Below, piece by piece: positions 6,305 through 12,733 of a stretch of DNA of 13,990 nucleotides; position 1 is the stretch's first letter, and each line of letters begins with the position of its first letter. The DNA is from Deltaproteobacteria bacterium (lineage in GTDB: Bacteria > Desulfobacterota > Desulfobulbia > Desulfobulbales > Desulfobulbaceae). The translations under genes and the position numbers were made by a program. The notes under the pieces are model-generated. The model did not search any database. It was not told the DNA's origin and saw only the letters and a program-made list of their open reading frames with translations. The stretch lies in contig JAJRVA010000105.1 of the NCBI GenBank assembly GCA_024277485.1, forward strand, positions 1 to 13,990, read 5' to 3'.

Positions 6305-6937
6305 ATGCGTGCATGGGAGGTGTTCCAGAGCGGCGGGCCGGTCATGTGGCCGCTCTTGGTCTGTTCGCTGCTGGCCCTGACGGTCATCATTGAGCGGTCC
6401 CTGTTCTGGCTCAGCGTCCGGCAGGGCCGAGACCGCCGCCTTGCCGGAGAGATACTGGACCTGGCAGCTCGTGGCGACTGGGACGCCATTCGTGAGCGTA
6501 CCAGCGGCAGCCGTGATTTCGTTATCCGGGTGCTGGTCTCCGGCATCCTGCATCGCGACTATGACATGGGCCGGGCCATGGAGGCCGAGGCAGAGACCAG
6601 GGTCCGCCTGATGCAGCGATTCATGGGCGTGCTGGACACCATGATCACGATCAGCCCGCTGCTGGGCATCTTCGGCACAGTGCTGGGCATCATTACCTCG
6701 TTCAAGATGCTGGGCATGGCGGGGATTGAGGATCCCCGCGCCGTGACCGGGGGCATTGCTCAGGCCCTGGTCACGACCGCGGCCGGTCTGGGCATTGCCA
6801 TCATGTCCGTCTTTCCCTACAACTATTTCAACAGCCGTGTGGACAAGGCGGCCCACGAGATGGAAAAGTATGCCACCAGCCTGGAACTGGCCTATGAACG
6901 ATACCTGGGCGCCCGGGAGGAGGGTGGATGCGACTGA
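6305..6937 (+). CDS. exbB: ExbB-family proton channel subunit (MotA/TolQ/ExbB)
   Basis: A 210-residue inner-membrane protein with three predicted membrane segments (about 14-36, 108-133 and 145-170) and a cytoplasmic loop between the first two. It carries the family signature SPLLGIFGTVLG (117-128) and the conserved GGIAQALVTTAAGLGIAI helix (149-166). ExbB pentamers surround an ExbD dimer and harness proton flow to energise TonB. TolQ and MotA belong to the same superfamily, but the exbD and tonB genes directly behind make ExbB the right call. The end overlaps exbD by 10 bases. Start chosen at the ATG that has a well-spaced AGGAG; the ATG at 6299 is the alternative. Confidence 0.92.
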   Translation: MRAWEVFQSGGPVMWPLLVCSLLALTVIIERSLFWLSVRQGRDRRLAGEILDLAARGDWDAIRERTSGSRDFVIRVLVSGILHRDYDMGRAMEAEAETRVRLMQRFMGVLDTMITISPLLGIFGTVLGIITSFKMLGMAGIEDPRAVTGGIAQALVTTAAGLGIAIMSVFPYNYFNSRVDKAAHEMEKYATSLELAYERYLGAREEGGCD

Positions 6938-7347
6938 AGCACAGGCCGCGAAGCAGACCGGCCCGGATCGAGATGGTGCCGCTTATTGATATTGTTTTTT
7001 TGCTGTTAGTGTTTTTCATCTATGCCATGCTGTCCATGGCCGTACACAGGGGGATGAATGTTGACCTGCCTGTTTCGGCACGTTCGGTGCAGTCCCCGGA
7101 ATCGAAGCTGTCGGTTTCCGTGACCGTGGACCGGGGCCGGGTTCGTCTTTTCCTGGACCGGGAGCAGGTCAGCGCGCAGGAGCTTGAGAACCGCCTGCGC
7201 GCCTGGAAGCCTGGCCGGGATGATGCCGCAGAGGTCCTCCTTTTCGCTGACCGGGCGGTCTCGTACCAGCAACTGTACCAGGTCCTTGACAGGATCAGCG
7301 CTGCCGGTGTTACCGCAATTTCCCTGCAGGCGGAACCCAGGAGGTAA
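6928..7347 (+). CDS. exbD: ExbD-family energy-transduction protein
   Basis: A 139-residue protein of ExbD/TolR type. A basic cytoplasmic head (residues 1-13) is followed by the single membrane helix VPLIDIVFLLLVFF (17-30), which contains the essential Asp21, equivalent to the proton-carrying aspartate of E. coli ExbD. A periplasmic domain of about 95 residues follows, ending in VLLFADRAVSYQQLYQVLDRISAAGV, the usual C-terminal fold signature. A GGAGG element lies within the end of exbB, and the ATG overlaps exbB by 10 bases, which points to translational coupling and stoichiometric synthesis. The stop is 3 bases before the tonB start. It should work with the neighbouring ExbB and TonB. Confidence 0.92.
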   Translation: MRLKHRPRSRPARIEMVPLIDIVFLLLVFFIYAMLSMAVHRGMNVDLPVSARSVQSPESKLSVSVTVDRGRVRLFLDREQVSAQELENRLRAWKPGRDDAAEVLLFADRAVSYQQLYQVLDRISAAGVTAISLQAEPRR

Positions 7348-7350
7348 AGT

Positions 7351-8079
7351 GTGCCGCGGATTGCCTGGGCCTTCGTGTTCGCCTTTGTGGCCCACCTGTT
7401 GCTTTTGCGGCTGCCCATGCCGGTGAGCGAGGAGCCGCAGCTGACCCTGGCCGGTTCGACCGGGGTGAGCGTCCGGATCGTTCATTCCCGCCCGGAAGAG
7501 ACAGACAGGGTGGTTCCAGAACCTGTGCCGGAGCAGGAACCACAGGTGCCGGAAGAGCCGCAAGATGTAGCAGCGGCATCCCCCCGGCATCCTGAAGAAA
7601 AAGTCAGCAGGCAGGAGACTGGGGAAGAGGCCGTGGTTGAAAAAACAGCAGCTGTCGTTGACAAGGGTCGGCCTGCTGTTTTTGCAAACACCCAGGTACG
7701 GGAAGAGAAAAAAACACAGGTTACGGAGGCTGAGCAGCCCGTTCCCATTGCCGGGAGGGCTGAATCCGCAGAGAGCGGGACGCCGTCGGCACAGGCAATC
7801 CTGCAGGCCGAACCCCTGACTTCGTTCAACCGTCCGCCTGCCTACCCGGTGCTTGCCCGGCGCAGGGGCTGGCAGGGAACAGTGCTCCTGGAAGTGGATG
7901 TGGGCCGGGACGGCCTGGTTCAGGCGGTCCGGATACAGACCGGCAGTTCCTATTCCCTGCTGGACAGGGAGGCAATGGAAGCGGTGCGGCAATGGCGTTT
8001 TACGCCGGGATCCCGAAACGGGACAGCAGTGGAGTCAAAGGTGCTGGTTCCTGTTCATTTTATGCTCCAGAGTGAATGA
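7351..8079 (+). CDS. tonB: TonB-family energy transducer
   Basis: A 242-residue protein with a short cytoplasmic start, one N-terminal membrane helix (about 5-20) holding a histidine (FVAHLLLL) as in classical TonB, a long periplasmic spacer rich in Pro and Glu (about 47-155; PEPVPEQEPQVPEEPQ), and a TonB C-terminal domain (about 163-240) with YPVLARRRGWQGTVLLEV and AVRQWRFTPG. It would link the ExbB-ExbD motor to the receptor's TonB box. The start is GTG 7351, backed by AGGAGG at 7339-7344; an ATG start upstream is ruled out by the exbD frame. A dedicated tonB next to its receptor suggests specificity for this corrinoid route rather than a general TonB. It overlaps the possible GTG start of btuF (8072). 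Confidence 0.92.
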   Translation: MPRIAWAFVFAFVAHLLLLRLPMPVSEEPQLTLAGSTGVSVRIVHSRPEETDRVVPEPVPEQEPQVPEEPQDVAAASPRHPEEKVSRQETGEEAVVEKTAAVVDKGRPAVFANTQVREEKKTQVTEAEQPVPIAGRAESAESGTPSAQAILQAEPLTSFNRPPAYPVLARRRGWQGTVLLEVDVGRDGLVQAVRIQTGSSYSLLDREAMEAVRQWRFTPGSRNGTAVESKVLVPVHFMLQSE

Positions 8080-8101
8080 TGACTCTGCAAACAAGAAGCG
8101 T

Positions 8102-8107
8102 GAGGGG
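8102..8107 (+). promoter_or_regulatory. Ribosome binding site pointing to a TTG start for btuF
   Basis: GAGGGG at 8102-8107 stands 6 bases before an in-frame TTG at 8114. The only earlier in-frame candidate after the tonB body, GTG 8072, has no purine-rich element at proper distance. No ATG exists in frame before the signal peptide. Confidence 0.55.
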
Positions 8108-8113
8108 ACTGAT

Positions 8114-9103
8114 TTGATTTTTCCTGGTTTAAGCAGTGGACAGAACAATTCTCGTAAAAAGCCGCGAAAAAAATTCAGTTCCCAGACCCTGGCGGAAAAA
8201 TTTAACCTGTCTCCCGGGGTATTGGCCACCGGGTTGTGGATTTACCTGGTGTGCGTTTCGGTCTCTCAGGCCGCAGACACACGCCTTCTGCAGGACCAGG
8301 TCGGCCGGGAGGTCGAGGTTCCGGCTGCGCCGGGCCGGGTAATCGCCCTGATTCCGAGCCTGACCGAGATAGTCTATTCCCTGGGCCGGGGAGACCTGCT
8401 GGTCGGAGCAACCCGGTATGCCAATGAACCCGAGGCAGCAGCTGCTCTTCCCCGGATCGGGACGTATCTGTACCTGGATGTGGAGAGGATTGTGGCTCTG
8501 AAACCGGACCTGTGTCTCGGTGTCAGGGACGGGAACCCCGATCACCTGATTCGCCGCATCGAGGCCATGGGTATCCCTGTTTTTGCCTTTGATCCGCGTA
8601 CCGTCTCCGAGATCATGGAGACGGTTACCCTGATGGGAGATCTTCTGGGCGCCCGGCAGAAAGCCGACCGGATAGTCGCTGCAATGCAGGACAAGCTTGA
8701 TGCGGTTGACCGCAGGGTGGCGAATGTCAGTGCCAGGCCGGGTGTCTTTTTCATGATCGATGTCGCCCCCATGGTTTCGGCCGGCAGCGGGACTTTTATC
8801 GACCGGCTCATTACCAGGGCCGGGGGGAGGAACCTGGTCGGCAAGGTGACCGGGTATCCCCGCTATTCCTGGGAGGACATCCTGGTCATGCAGCCGGAAG
8901 TGGTCATTATTTCGTCCATGGCAGGCGGCTATACCGAGGAGCAGTTGCTGAAGCAGTGGCGGAAGTGGCCCCGTATTCCGGCTGTGCGGAACAATCGTGT
9001 CTACGTGGTCGACGCCGACCTCTTCGACCGGCCCGTTCCCCGTCTGGTGGACGGCCTGGTCGAGTTGACGGATATCCTGCACCCGGACAGTGGTGGCAGG
9101 TGA
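8114..9103 (+). CDS. btuF: Periplasmic corrinoid-binding protein of an ABC importer (BtuF-like)
   Basis: A substrate-binding protein of the helical-backbone (BtuF/FhuD/TroA-like) class, 329 residues from the proposed TTG start. An unusually long, Lys/Arg-rich n-region (KKPRKK) precedes the hydrophobic core (about 35-51, LATGLWIYLVCVSV) and a SQAA signal-peptide end near 54. The mature part starts with DQVGREVEVPAAPGRVIALIPSLTE, the family's opening strand, and continues with lobe motifs LKPDLCLG, GIPVFAF and MQPEVVIIS to the C-terminal helix near DGLVELTDIL. It has no lipobox cysteine, so it is probably soluble in the periplasm. Its stop overlaps the btuC ATG by one base (TGATG). Related proteins bind iron chelates or haem; the riboswitch argues for corrinoid. 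The start is less certain than the identity: GTG 8072 is the alternative. Confidence 0.85.
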   Translation: MIFPGLSSGQNNSRKKPRKKFSSQTLAEKFNLSPGVLATGLWIYLVCVSVSQAADTRLLQDQVGREVEVPAAPGRVIALIPSLTEIVYSLGRGDLLVGATRYANEPEAAAALPRIGTYLYLDVERIVALKPDLCLGVRDGNPDHLIRRIEAMGIPVFAFDPRTVSEIMETVTLMGDLLGARQKADRIVAAMQDKLDAVDRRVANVSARPGVFFMIDVAPMVSAGSGTFIDRLITRAGGRNLVGKVTGYPRYSWEDILVMQPEVVIISSMAGGYTEEQLLKQWRKWPRIPAVRNNRVYVVDADLFDRPVPRLVDGLVELTDILHPDSGGR

Positions 9104-10104
9104 TGCGCCGGAGCACCCCGAACCGGAGGCTTGTGCTGCTTCTGCCCGTCCTGGGGCTGCTGCTGCTCCTGGCGATTGTGCTTTCTCTTCTGGTCGGCTC
9201 TTCCACGCTCTCTGTCATGGATGTACTGTTGTCCCTGGCCGGCAGGGGAGTGAATGCTGATACCGCCGGGACCATTGTCTGGCGCATCCGGTTGCCCCGT
9301 TCTCTGCTGGCGGCGGCAGTGGGGGGCACCCTGTCGCTCGGGGGACTTGTTTTCCAGGCCCGGCTGCGCAATCCCCTGGCAGAACCCTATATCCTTGGTA
9401 TATCAGGCGGGGCAGCCGTGGGCGCCATTGTGGCCATGCTGTCCGGCCTGGCCATGTTTCCCGGCGTAACACTCAGTTCTTTTGCTGGTTCCATGGCAGT
9501 CATGGGCGCTGTTCTCCTGCTCACCCGGGGGCGGGGCACGGGCAGGAGCGACTCTCTGCTCCTGGCCGGGGTCATGCTCAACGCCTTCTGTTCGGCCTGC
9601 ATCATGTTTCTGATTTCCCTGTCCGACAGTACCCAGGTGCACCATATCCTTTTCTGGCTCATGGGGGACCTGTCCATGGCAGAACCGCAGCAGATGTGGC
9701 TTTTTCTGCCGCTCGGGGCCTGTTTTTTTCTTATTTTTGTCTATGCCCGGCCCATGAATATCCTGTTGACCGGTGAGGAGTCCGCAGCCGCTCTTGGTCT
9801 GCATCTGCGCAGGGTGACATGGGTCCTTCTGGGGACCACCTCGTTCATGGTCAGTCTGGTGGTGAGCCAGGCCGGACTGGTTGGTTTTGTCGGTCTGGTG
9901 GTGCCTCATTTTTTCCGCCTGCTGCTTGGGCCTGACCACCGGGTTCTGGTGCCGGCATGTATTCTTGGCGGCGGGGCGTATCTTGTTCTGTGCGACCTGC
10001 TGGCACGCTCTCTGCCGGCGAGCGGGGAAATGCCGGTGGGGGTTATAACCGCCATGATCGGCGCACCTCTTTTTGTTTTCATGTTATGGCGGGCCCGGGA
10101 ATGA
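9103..10104 (+). CDS. btuC: ABC importer membrane permease, FecCD/BtuC family
   Basis: A 333-residue polytopic permease with about ten hydrophobic segments. Family marks are RLPRSLLAAAVGGTLSLGG near the start of the conserved core, FQARLRNPLAEPYILGISGGAAVGA, GLVGFVGLVVPHFFRLLLGPDHR before the last helices, and the coupling region facing the ATPase. Two copies are expected to pair with two BtuD subunits and to receive substrate from BtuF. The start is the ATG at 9103, which overlaps the btuF stop; the longer open frame upstream lies inside btuF. The stop overlaps the btuD start in ATGA. The family also transports siderophores and haem; corrinoid is inferred from the riboswitch and from neighbouring cbiK. 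Confidence 0.92.
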   Translation: MRRSTPNRRLVLLLPVLGLLLLLAIVLSLLVGSSTLSVMDVLLSLAGRGVNADTAGTIVWRIRLPRSLLAAAVGGTLSLGGLVFQARLRNPLAEPYILGISGGAAVGAIVAMLSGLAMFPGVTLSSFAGSMAVMGAVLLLTRGRGTGRSDSLLLAGVMLNAFCSACIMFLISLSDSTQVHHILFWLMGDLSMAEPQQMWLFLPLGACFFLIFVYARPMNILLTGEESAAALGLHLRRVTWVLLGTTSFMVSLVVSQAGLVGFVGLVVPHFFRLLLGPDHRVLVPACILGGGAYLVLCDLLARSLPASGEMPVGVITAMIGAPLFVFMLWRARE

Positions 10105-10880
10105 AAGGTGTGCTCTTCGACAATATAACAGTGACGGCAGGGAAGAAAAAAATCCTCAATGGTCTTTCCTGTACAGTACGGGAGAATGATTTTTTTGTCA
10201 TCATCGGCCCCAACGGCGCCGGTAAAACGACCCTGCTCAAGGTGCTGTGCGGGCTGCTGCCTGCCGCATCGGGAACAGTTTCCATCCTGGGACGCCCGCT
10301 GGGGAAGTACAGCAGAAGGAAACTGGCAGCAACGGTTGCCCTGGTGCCCCAGGACATGAGTCTTGAATTTTCGTTTACTGTTGAGGAAACCGTGCTCATG
10401 GGGCGTGCTCCTCATCTTGGCCTGCTGGAGCAGGAGCAGGTGAAAGATTACACCATTGCCAGGGAGGCGATGCGTTTTACCCAGGTAGATCATCTTGCAG
10501 ACCGTCGTCTTGATCAACTCTCCGGCGGGGAGCGGCAGCGGGTCATGATCGCCCGCGCCATCTGTCAGCAACCTCGAATCATGCTTCTTGATGAACCTAC
10601 CGCAGCCCTTGATCCGGCCCATCAGCTGATCGTCATGCAGCTTATGCAGCGGCTCAGAAAAGAAGAAAACATCACTGTGATCATGGTCTCCCACGACCTG
10701 AACCTGGCCGCCATGTTCGGCAGTCTCATTCTCCTGATCAAGGATGGAAAGGATGTTGTCACTGGTCAGCCCGCAGAGATCATGACCCCGGAAAACCTGC
10801 AGCAGGCCTATGGCTGTGCCATGCATATCGATAACCATCCCTTGACCGGAACCCCGAGGGTCAGCCTGGTCCCGTCCTGA
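10101..10880 (+). CDS. btuD: ABC importer ATPase (BtuD/FecE-like)
   Basis: A 259-residue ATP-binding subunit with every catalytic motif: Walker A GPNGAGKTT (36-44), Q-loop Gln84 (VPQD), signature LSGGE (140-144), Walker B IMLLDEP (160-166) and the switch histidine in VSHD. It would drive the BtuC permease from the cytoplasmic face. The ATG at 10101 overlaps the btuC stop (ATGA), the usual arrangement of coupled ABC genes; an in-frame ATG at 10086 would add five residues but has no ribosome site. It is the last gene of the clear uptake operon. No terminator is visible behind it, so transcription may continue into vapBC and possibly cbiK. Confidence 0.93.
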   Translation: MKGVLFDNITVTAGKKKILNGLSCTVRENDFFVIIGPNGAGKTTLLKVLCGLLPAASGTVSILGRPLGKYSRRKLAATVALVPQDMSLEFSFTVEETVLMGRAPHLGLLEQEQVKDYTIAREAMRFTQVDHLADRRLDQLSGGERQRVMIARAICQQPRIMLLDEPTAALDPAHQLIVMQLMQRLRKEENITVIMVSHDLNLAAMFGSLILLIKDGKDVVTGQPAEIMTPENLQQAYGCAMHIDNHPLTGTPRVSLVPS

Positions 10881-10882
10881 CC

Positions 10883-10911
10883 TTGACGTCATATGCATGA
10901 AACTGTATAAT
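10883..10911 (+). promoter_or_regulatory. Strong sigma-70 promoter of vapBC
   Basis: TTGACG (10883-10888) and a perfect TATAAT (10906-10911) are spaced by 17 bases, immediately after the btuD stop. It is the best promoter match in the window and should start transcription just upstream of the AGGAGG (10921-10926) that serves vapB. Confidence 0.75.
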
Positions 10912-10919
10912 TATGCATA
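10892..10919. promoter_or_regulatory. Palindromic operator flanking the vapB -10 box
   Basis: TATGCAT (10892-10898) and ATGCATA (10913-10919) form a 7+7 inverted repeat with a 14-base spacer that contains the TATAAT. The ATGCAT cores are themselves palindromic and lie 20 bases apart, about two DNA turns, suiting cooperative binding of ribbon-helix-helix dimers. VapB-VapC complexes normally repress their own promoter in this way. Confidence 0.6.
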
Positions 10920-10932
10920 CAGGAGGTTAATT

Positions 10933-11136
10933 ATGAGAACTACACTGGATTTGCCGGAAGATTTGCTGCAGGAGGCCATGAAGGCCACCCGTATTCAAAC
11001 AAAAACCAAAGTAATAATTACCGCACTTGAAGAATTGGTTCGGAAATCAAAAATTTCCGGGTTAAAAAAATTTAAGGGAAAAATTGACATGGACATTGAC
11101 ATGAACACTCTTCGGGGTCGTGCATGTCGGTTTTAG
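10933..11136 (+). CDS. vapB: VapB-like antitoxin (ribbon-helix-helix)
   Basis: A 67-residue antitoxin. The N-terminal MRTTLDLPEDLLQEAMKATR is a typical ribbon-helix-helix DNA-binding start, and QTKTKVIITALEELVRKSK completes the second helix. The acidic/basic C-terminal tail (about 43-67) would wrap the toxin. The ATG at 10933 is chosen because AGGAGG stands 6 bases upstream; a longer frame from 10897 would overlap the promoter. The gene overlaps vapC by 13 bases, as usual for coupled toxin-antitoxin pairs. Its composition is clearly more AT-rich than the flanking btuD and cbiK, a sign of horizontal gain. VapB binds the promoter and inhibits VapC; this is inference from family. Confidence 0.88.
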   Translation: MRTTLDLPEDLLQEAMKATRIQTKTKVIITALEELVRKSKISGLKKFKGKIDMDIDMNTLRGRACRF

Positions 11137-11504
11137 TTGATACATCAATATGGATAGAATATTTCAGAAATGGAAATAATCTTGAAAAACTTGATTACTT
11201 TATAAATGAGAACCTTATAGCAACAAACGATCTGATACTTGCAGAACTCATCCCATTTCTCAAAATCCGAAATCAGAAAAAAGTTATCCTGCTACTTCAC
11301 AATATTAAGAAGTTAGACCTCATTATTGACTGGGATAACATTATTGATTCGCAGTATAAATGCCTCAAAAACGGTATTAATGGAATTGGAATACCCGACT
11401 TGATCATTGCCCAAAATGCAAAGCAGAATTACTGTGAAATCTACACTCTTGACAACCATTTTCGTTCCCTGGAAGATGTGCTTAATGTTCAACTGATCTC
11501 TTGA
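11124..11504 (+). CDS. vapC: VapC toxin, PIN-domain ribonuclease
   Basis: A 126-residue PIN-domain protein with the four acidic catalytic residues of VapC toxins: Asp6 (VLVDTSIWIEYFR), Glu41 (ILAELI), Asp92 (IGIPDLIIAQNA) and Asp110 (YTLDNHF). PIN toxins cleave tRNA or rRNA with Mg2+ or Mn2+ when not bound by VapB; the target here is unknown. Length and motif order are normal, so the toxin seems intact. The coding sequence is strongly AT-rich with many AAA, ATA and AAT codons, unlike the GC-rich B12 genes on both sides. It lies between btuD and the decayed epimerase, with no terminator seen after it. Confidence 0.92.
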   Translation: MSVLVDTSIWIEYFRNGNNLEKLDYFINENLIATNDLILAELIPFLKIRNQKKVILLLHNIKKLDLIIDWDNIIDSQYKCLKNGINGIGIPDLIIAQNAKQNYCEIYTLDNHFRSLEDVLNVQLIS

Positions 11505-11533
11505 ATAATGATCTTTACCAAGGAGGAATGATT

Positions 11534-11785
11534 ATGGATCATGCTATTGTTACAGCCCTGGTTCAGGGCTGCTCGGTGCGGAAGTTGTCAGGCAGTTGGT
11601 CGAGGAAGACAGGGAAAAGCCGGTGATCATGGACACTAACCCTGCCCCGATCAGCCTGTAACGGTCGGGAGGCCTATTCCGGGGGCCCGGATTGACTTTG
11701 ACGTCAATCCAGAGTGGGACTGGAAGCCCAAATACGACACTTTGATAAGGTTATTGATATCTACGTGAAGGCATTGGACAGGTAA
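11534..11785 (+). pseudogene. Decayed NAD-dependent epimerase/dehydratase, only the two ends remain
   Basis: AGGAGG (11521-11526) and ATG 11534 begin MDHAIVT. The frame then breaks, and a neighbouring frame reads GSGLLGAEVVRQLVEEDREK followed by PVIMDTNPAPISL and a stop at 11659. This is the start of a Rossmann fold (beta1, Gly-rich turn, alpha1, beta2) as in short-chain epimerases. From 11688 another frame reads RIDFDVNPEWDWKPKYD. After a one-base loss near 11739, a further frame reads FDKVIDIYVKALDR up to TAA 11783-11785, which resembles the C-terminal helix of such enzymes. About 250 bases remain of a gene of roughly 1 kb, with two frameshifts and a large internal deletion. A perfect hairpin sits on the first lesion. 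The family call rests on my reading of motifs. Confidence 0.6.
11553..11571 (+). repeat. Perfect hairpin at the frameshift of the epimerase remnant
   Basis: CAGCCCTG (11553-11560), loop GTT, CAGGGCTG (11564-11571). An 8-pair perfect stem with a 3-base loop covers exactly the place where the reading frame changes, where an intact gene would read a Gly-Gly-Ser turn. No T run follows, so it is not an intrinsic terminator. Confidence 0.7.
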
Positions 11786-11793
11786 AAGGGAAG

Positions 11794-12708
11794 ATGGAGA
11801 TACAGGCAGGCGGCCGCCCAGGGACTGTTGCTGTTATTCTTGCCATGTTCGGCACCTCGGTTGCGGAAGCACTTCCTGCCTTGCTGAACATCCGGGCACG
11901 GATGGCCTCCGCCTTTCCGGCCGCCACCGTGCAGTTTGGTTTCAGCTCCGGCATTCTTCGGCGTATCTGGCATGGACGGGCAGGCGACCGGGATTACCGG
12001 GCCGCCCATCCTGAAATACCAGGAGAGGTATATGATGTTGGGGCGCCGCAGGATATTGTTGCGGATCTTGCCCGGCAGGGATATGAAGCAATAGTGGTGC
12101 AGCCGATTTACATGACTCCGGGAGATGAGTACCGGGACCTGCTCGACGCTGTGACGCGGGCCAGTGATAAGAACCTGACAGAGGCGGCGCGGTCGGTCGT
12201 GGGTCGTCCCGCTCTCGGGCTATTTGAAACCGGTCCGCCAGCAGGCGAACTGGAGGCTGTAGCCTGGGCATTGACTGCTGATATTGAGTATGCCCGCAAA
12301 AAGAGGGCGGCCCTGCTTTACATGGGGCACGGCGGCATAGAGGCGCCACAGGTGACCGATAGGGTCTACACGGCGTTTGCCGAGACCATGGCCGGGCTTT
12401 TCCCGGAGATTTTAGTCCTGGTGGCAACCGTAGAGGATGGTGGTCTGGGACTGGACACTGCTCTGGTCCGGCTCCGTGAGCAGGGTGTCTCCCGTCTGGT
12501 TCTCAAACCGTTCATGATTGTGGCCGGCAACCACGTGCGCAGGGATATGATCGGTTATGGTCCCCGGGGATGGAAGGGCAGGCTGGAAAAGGAAGGATTC
12601 TCGGTAGATCCTGTATTGACCGGACTGGGTGAAATGGATACGTTTGCCGATATTTTCGTCCGCCATGCTGCCGATGCTGCAGCAGAGGCTGGTATTCAAC
12701 TGTCCTGA
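11794..12708 (+). CDS. cbiK: Sirohydrochlorin cobaltochelatase, CbiK type
   Basis: A 304-residue class II chelatase that inserts Co2+ into sirohydrochlorin (factor II) in the anaerobic cobalamin pathway. It has two chelatase halves. Likely metal-site residues are His179 in MGHGG, Glu214 in ATVEDG and His247 in AGNHVRRDM, matching the His-Glu-His set known from Salmonella CbiK. The N terminus, GTVAVILAMFGTS, lacks a signal peptide, so this is a cytoplasmic form, unlike the exported CbiK of some Desulfovibrio. In the first half, the segment usually containing a histidine before the Pro-Gly-x-Glu-Tyr turn reads QPIYMTPGDEY, with no histidine. The ribosome site before ATG 11794 is close and weak. 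Its position downstream of the B12 importer supports a corrinoid role over CbiX or HemH. Confidence 0.9.
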   Translation: MEIQAGGRPGTVAVILAMFGTSVAEALPALLNIRARMASAFPAATVQFGFSSGILRRIWHGRAGDRDYRAAHPEIPGEVYDVGAPQDIVADLARQGYEAIVVQPIYMTPGDEYRDLLDAVTRASDKNLTEAARSVVGRPALGLFETGPPAGELEAVAWALTADIEYARKKRAALLYMGHGGIEAPQVTDRVYTAFAETMAGLFPEILVLVATVEDGGLGLDTALVRLREQGVSRLVLKPFMIVAGNHVRRDMIGYGPRGWKGRLEKEGFSVDPVLTGLGEMDTFADIFVRHAADAAAEAGIQLS

Positions 12709-12733
12709 GAGGCATTAAGGATCTGGAGAAAAG

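Noticed and set aside
10883..11793. Transposon or integrative element carrying vapBC
   Set aside because: No transposase, integrase, tRNA target or terminal inverted repeats are visible; only short direct repeats, reported separately.
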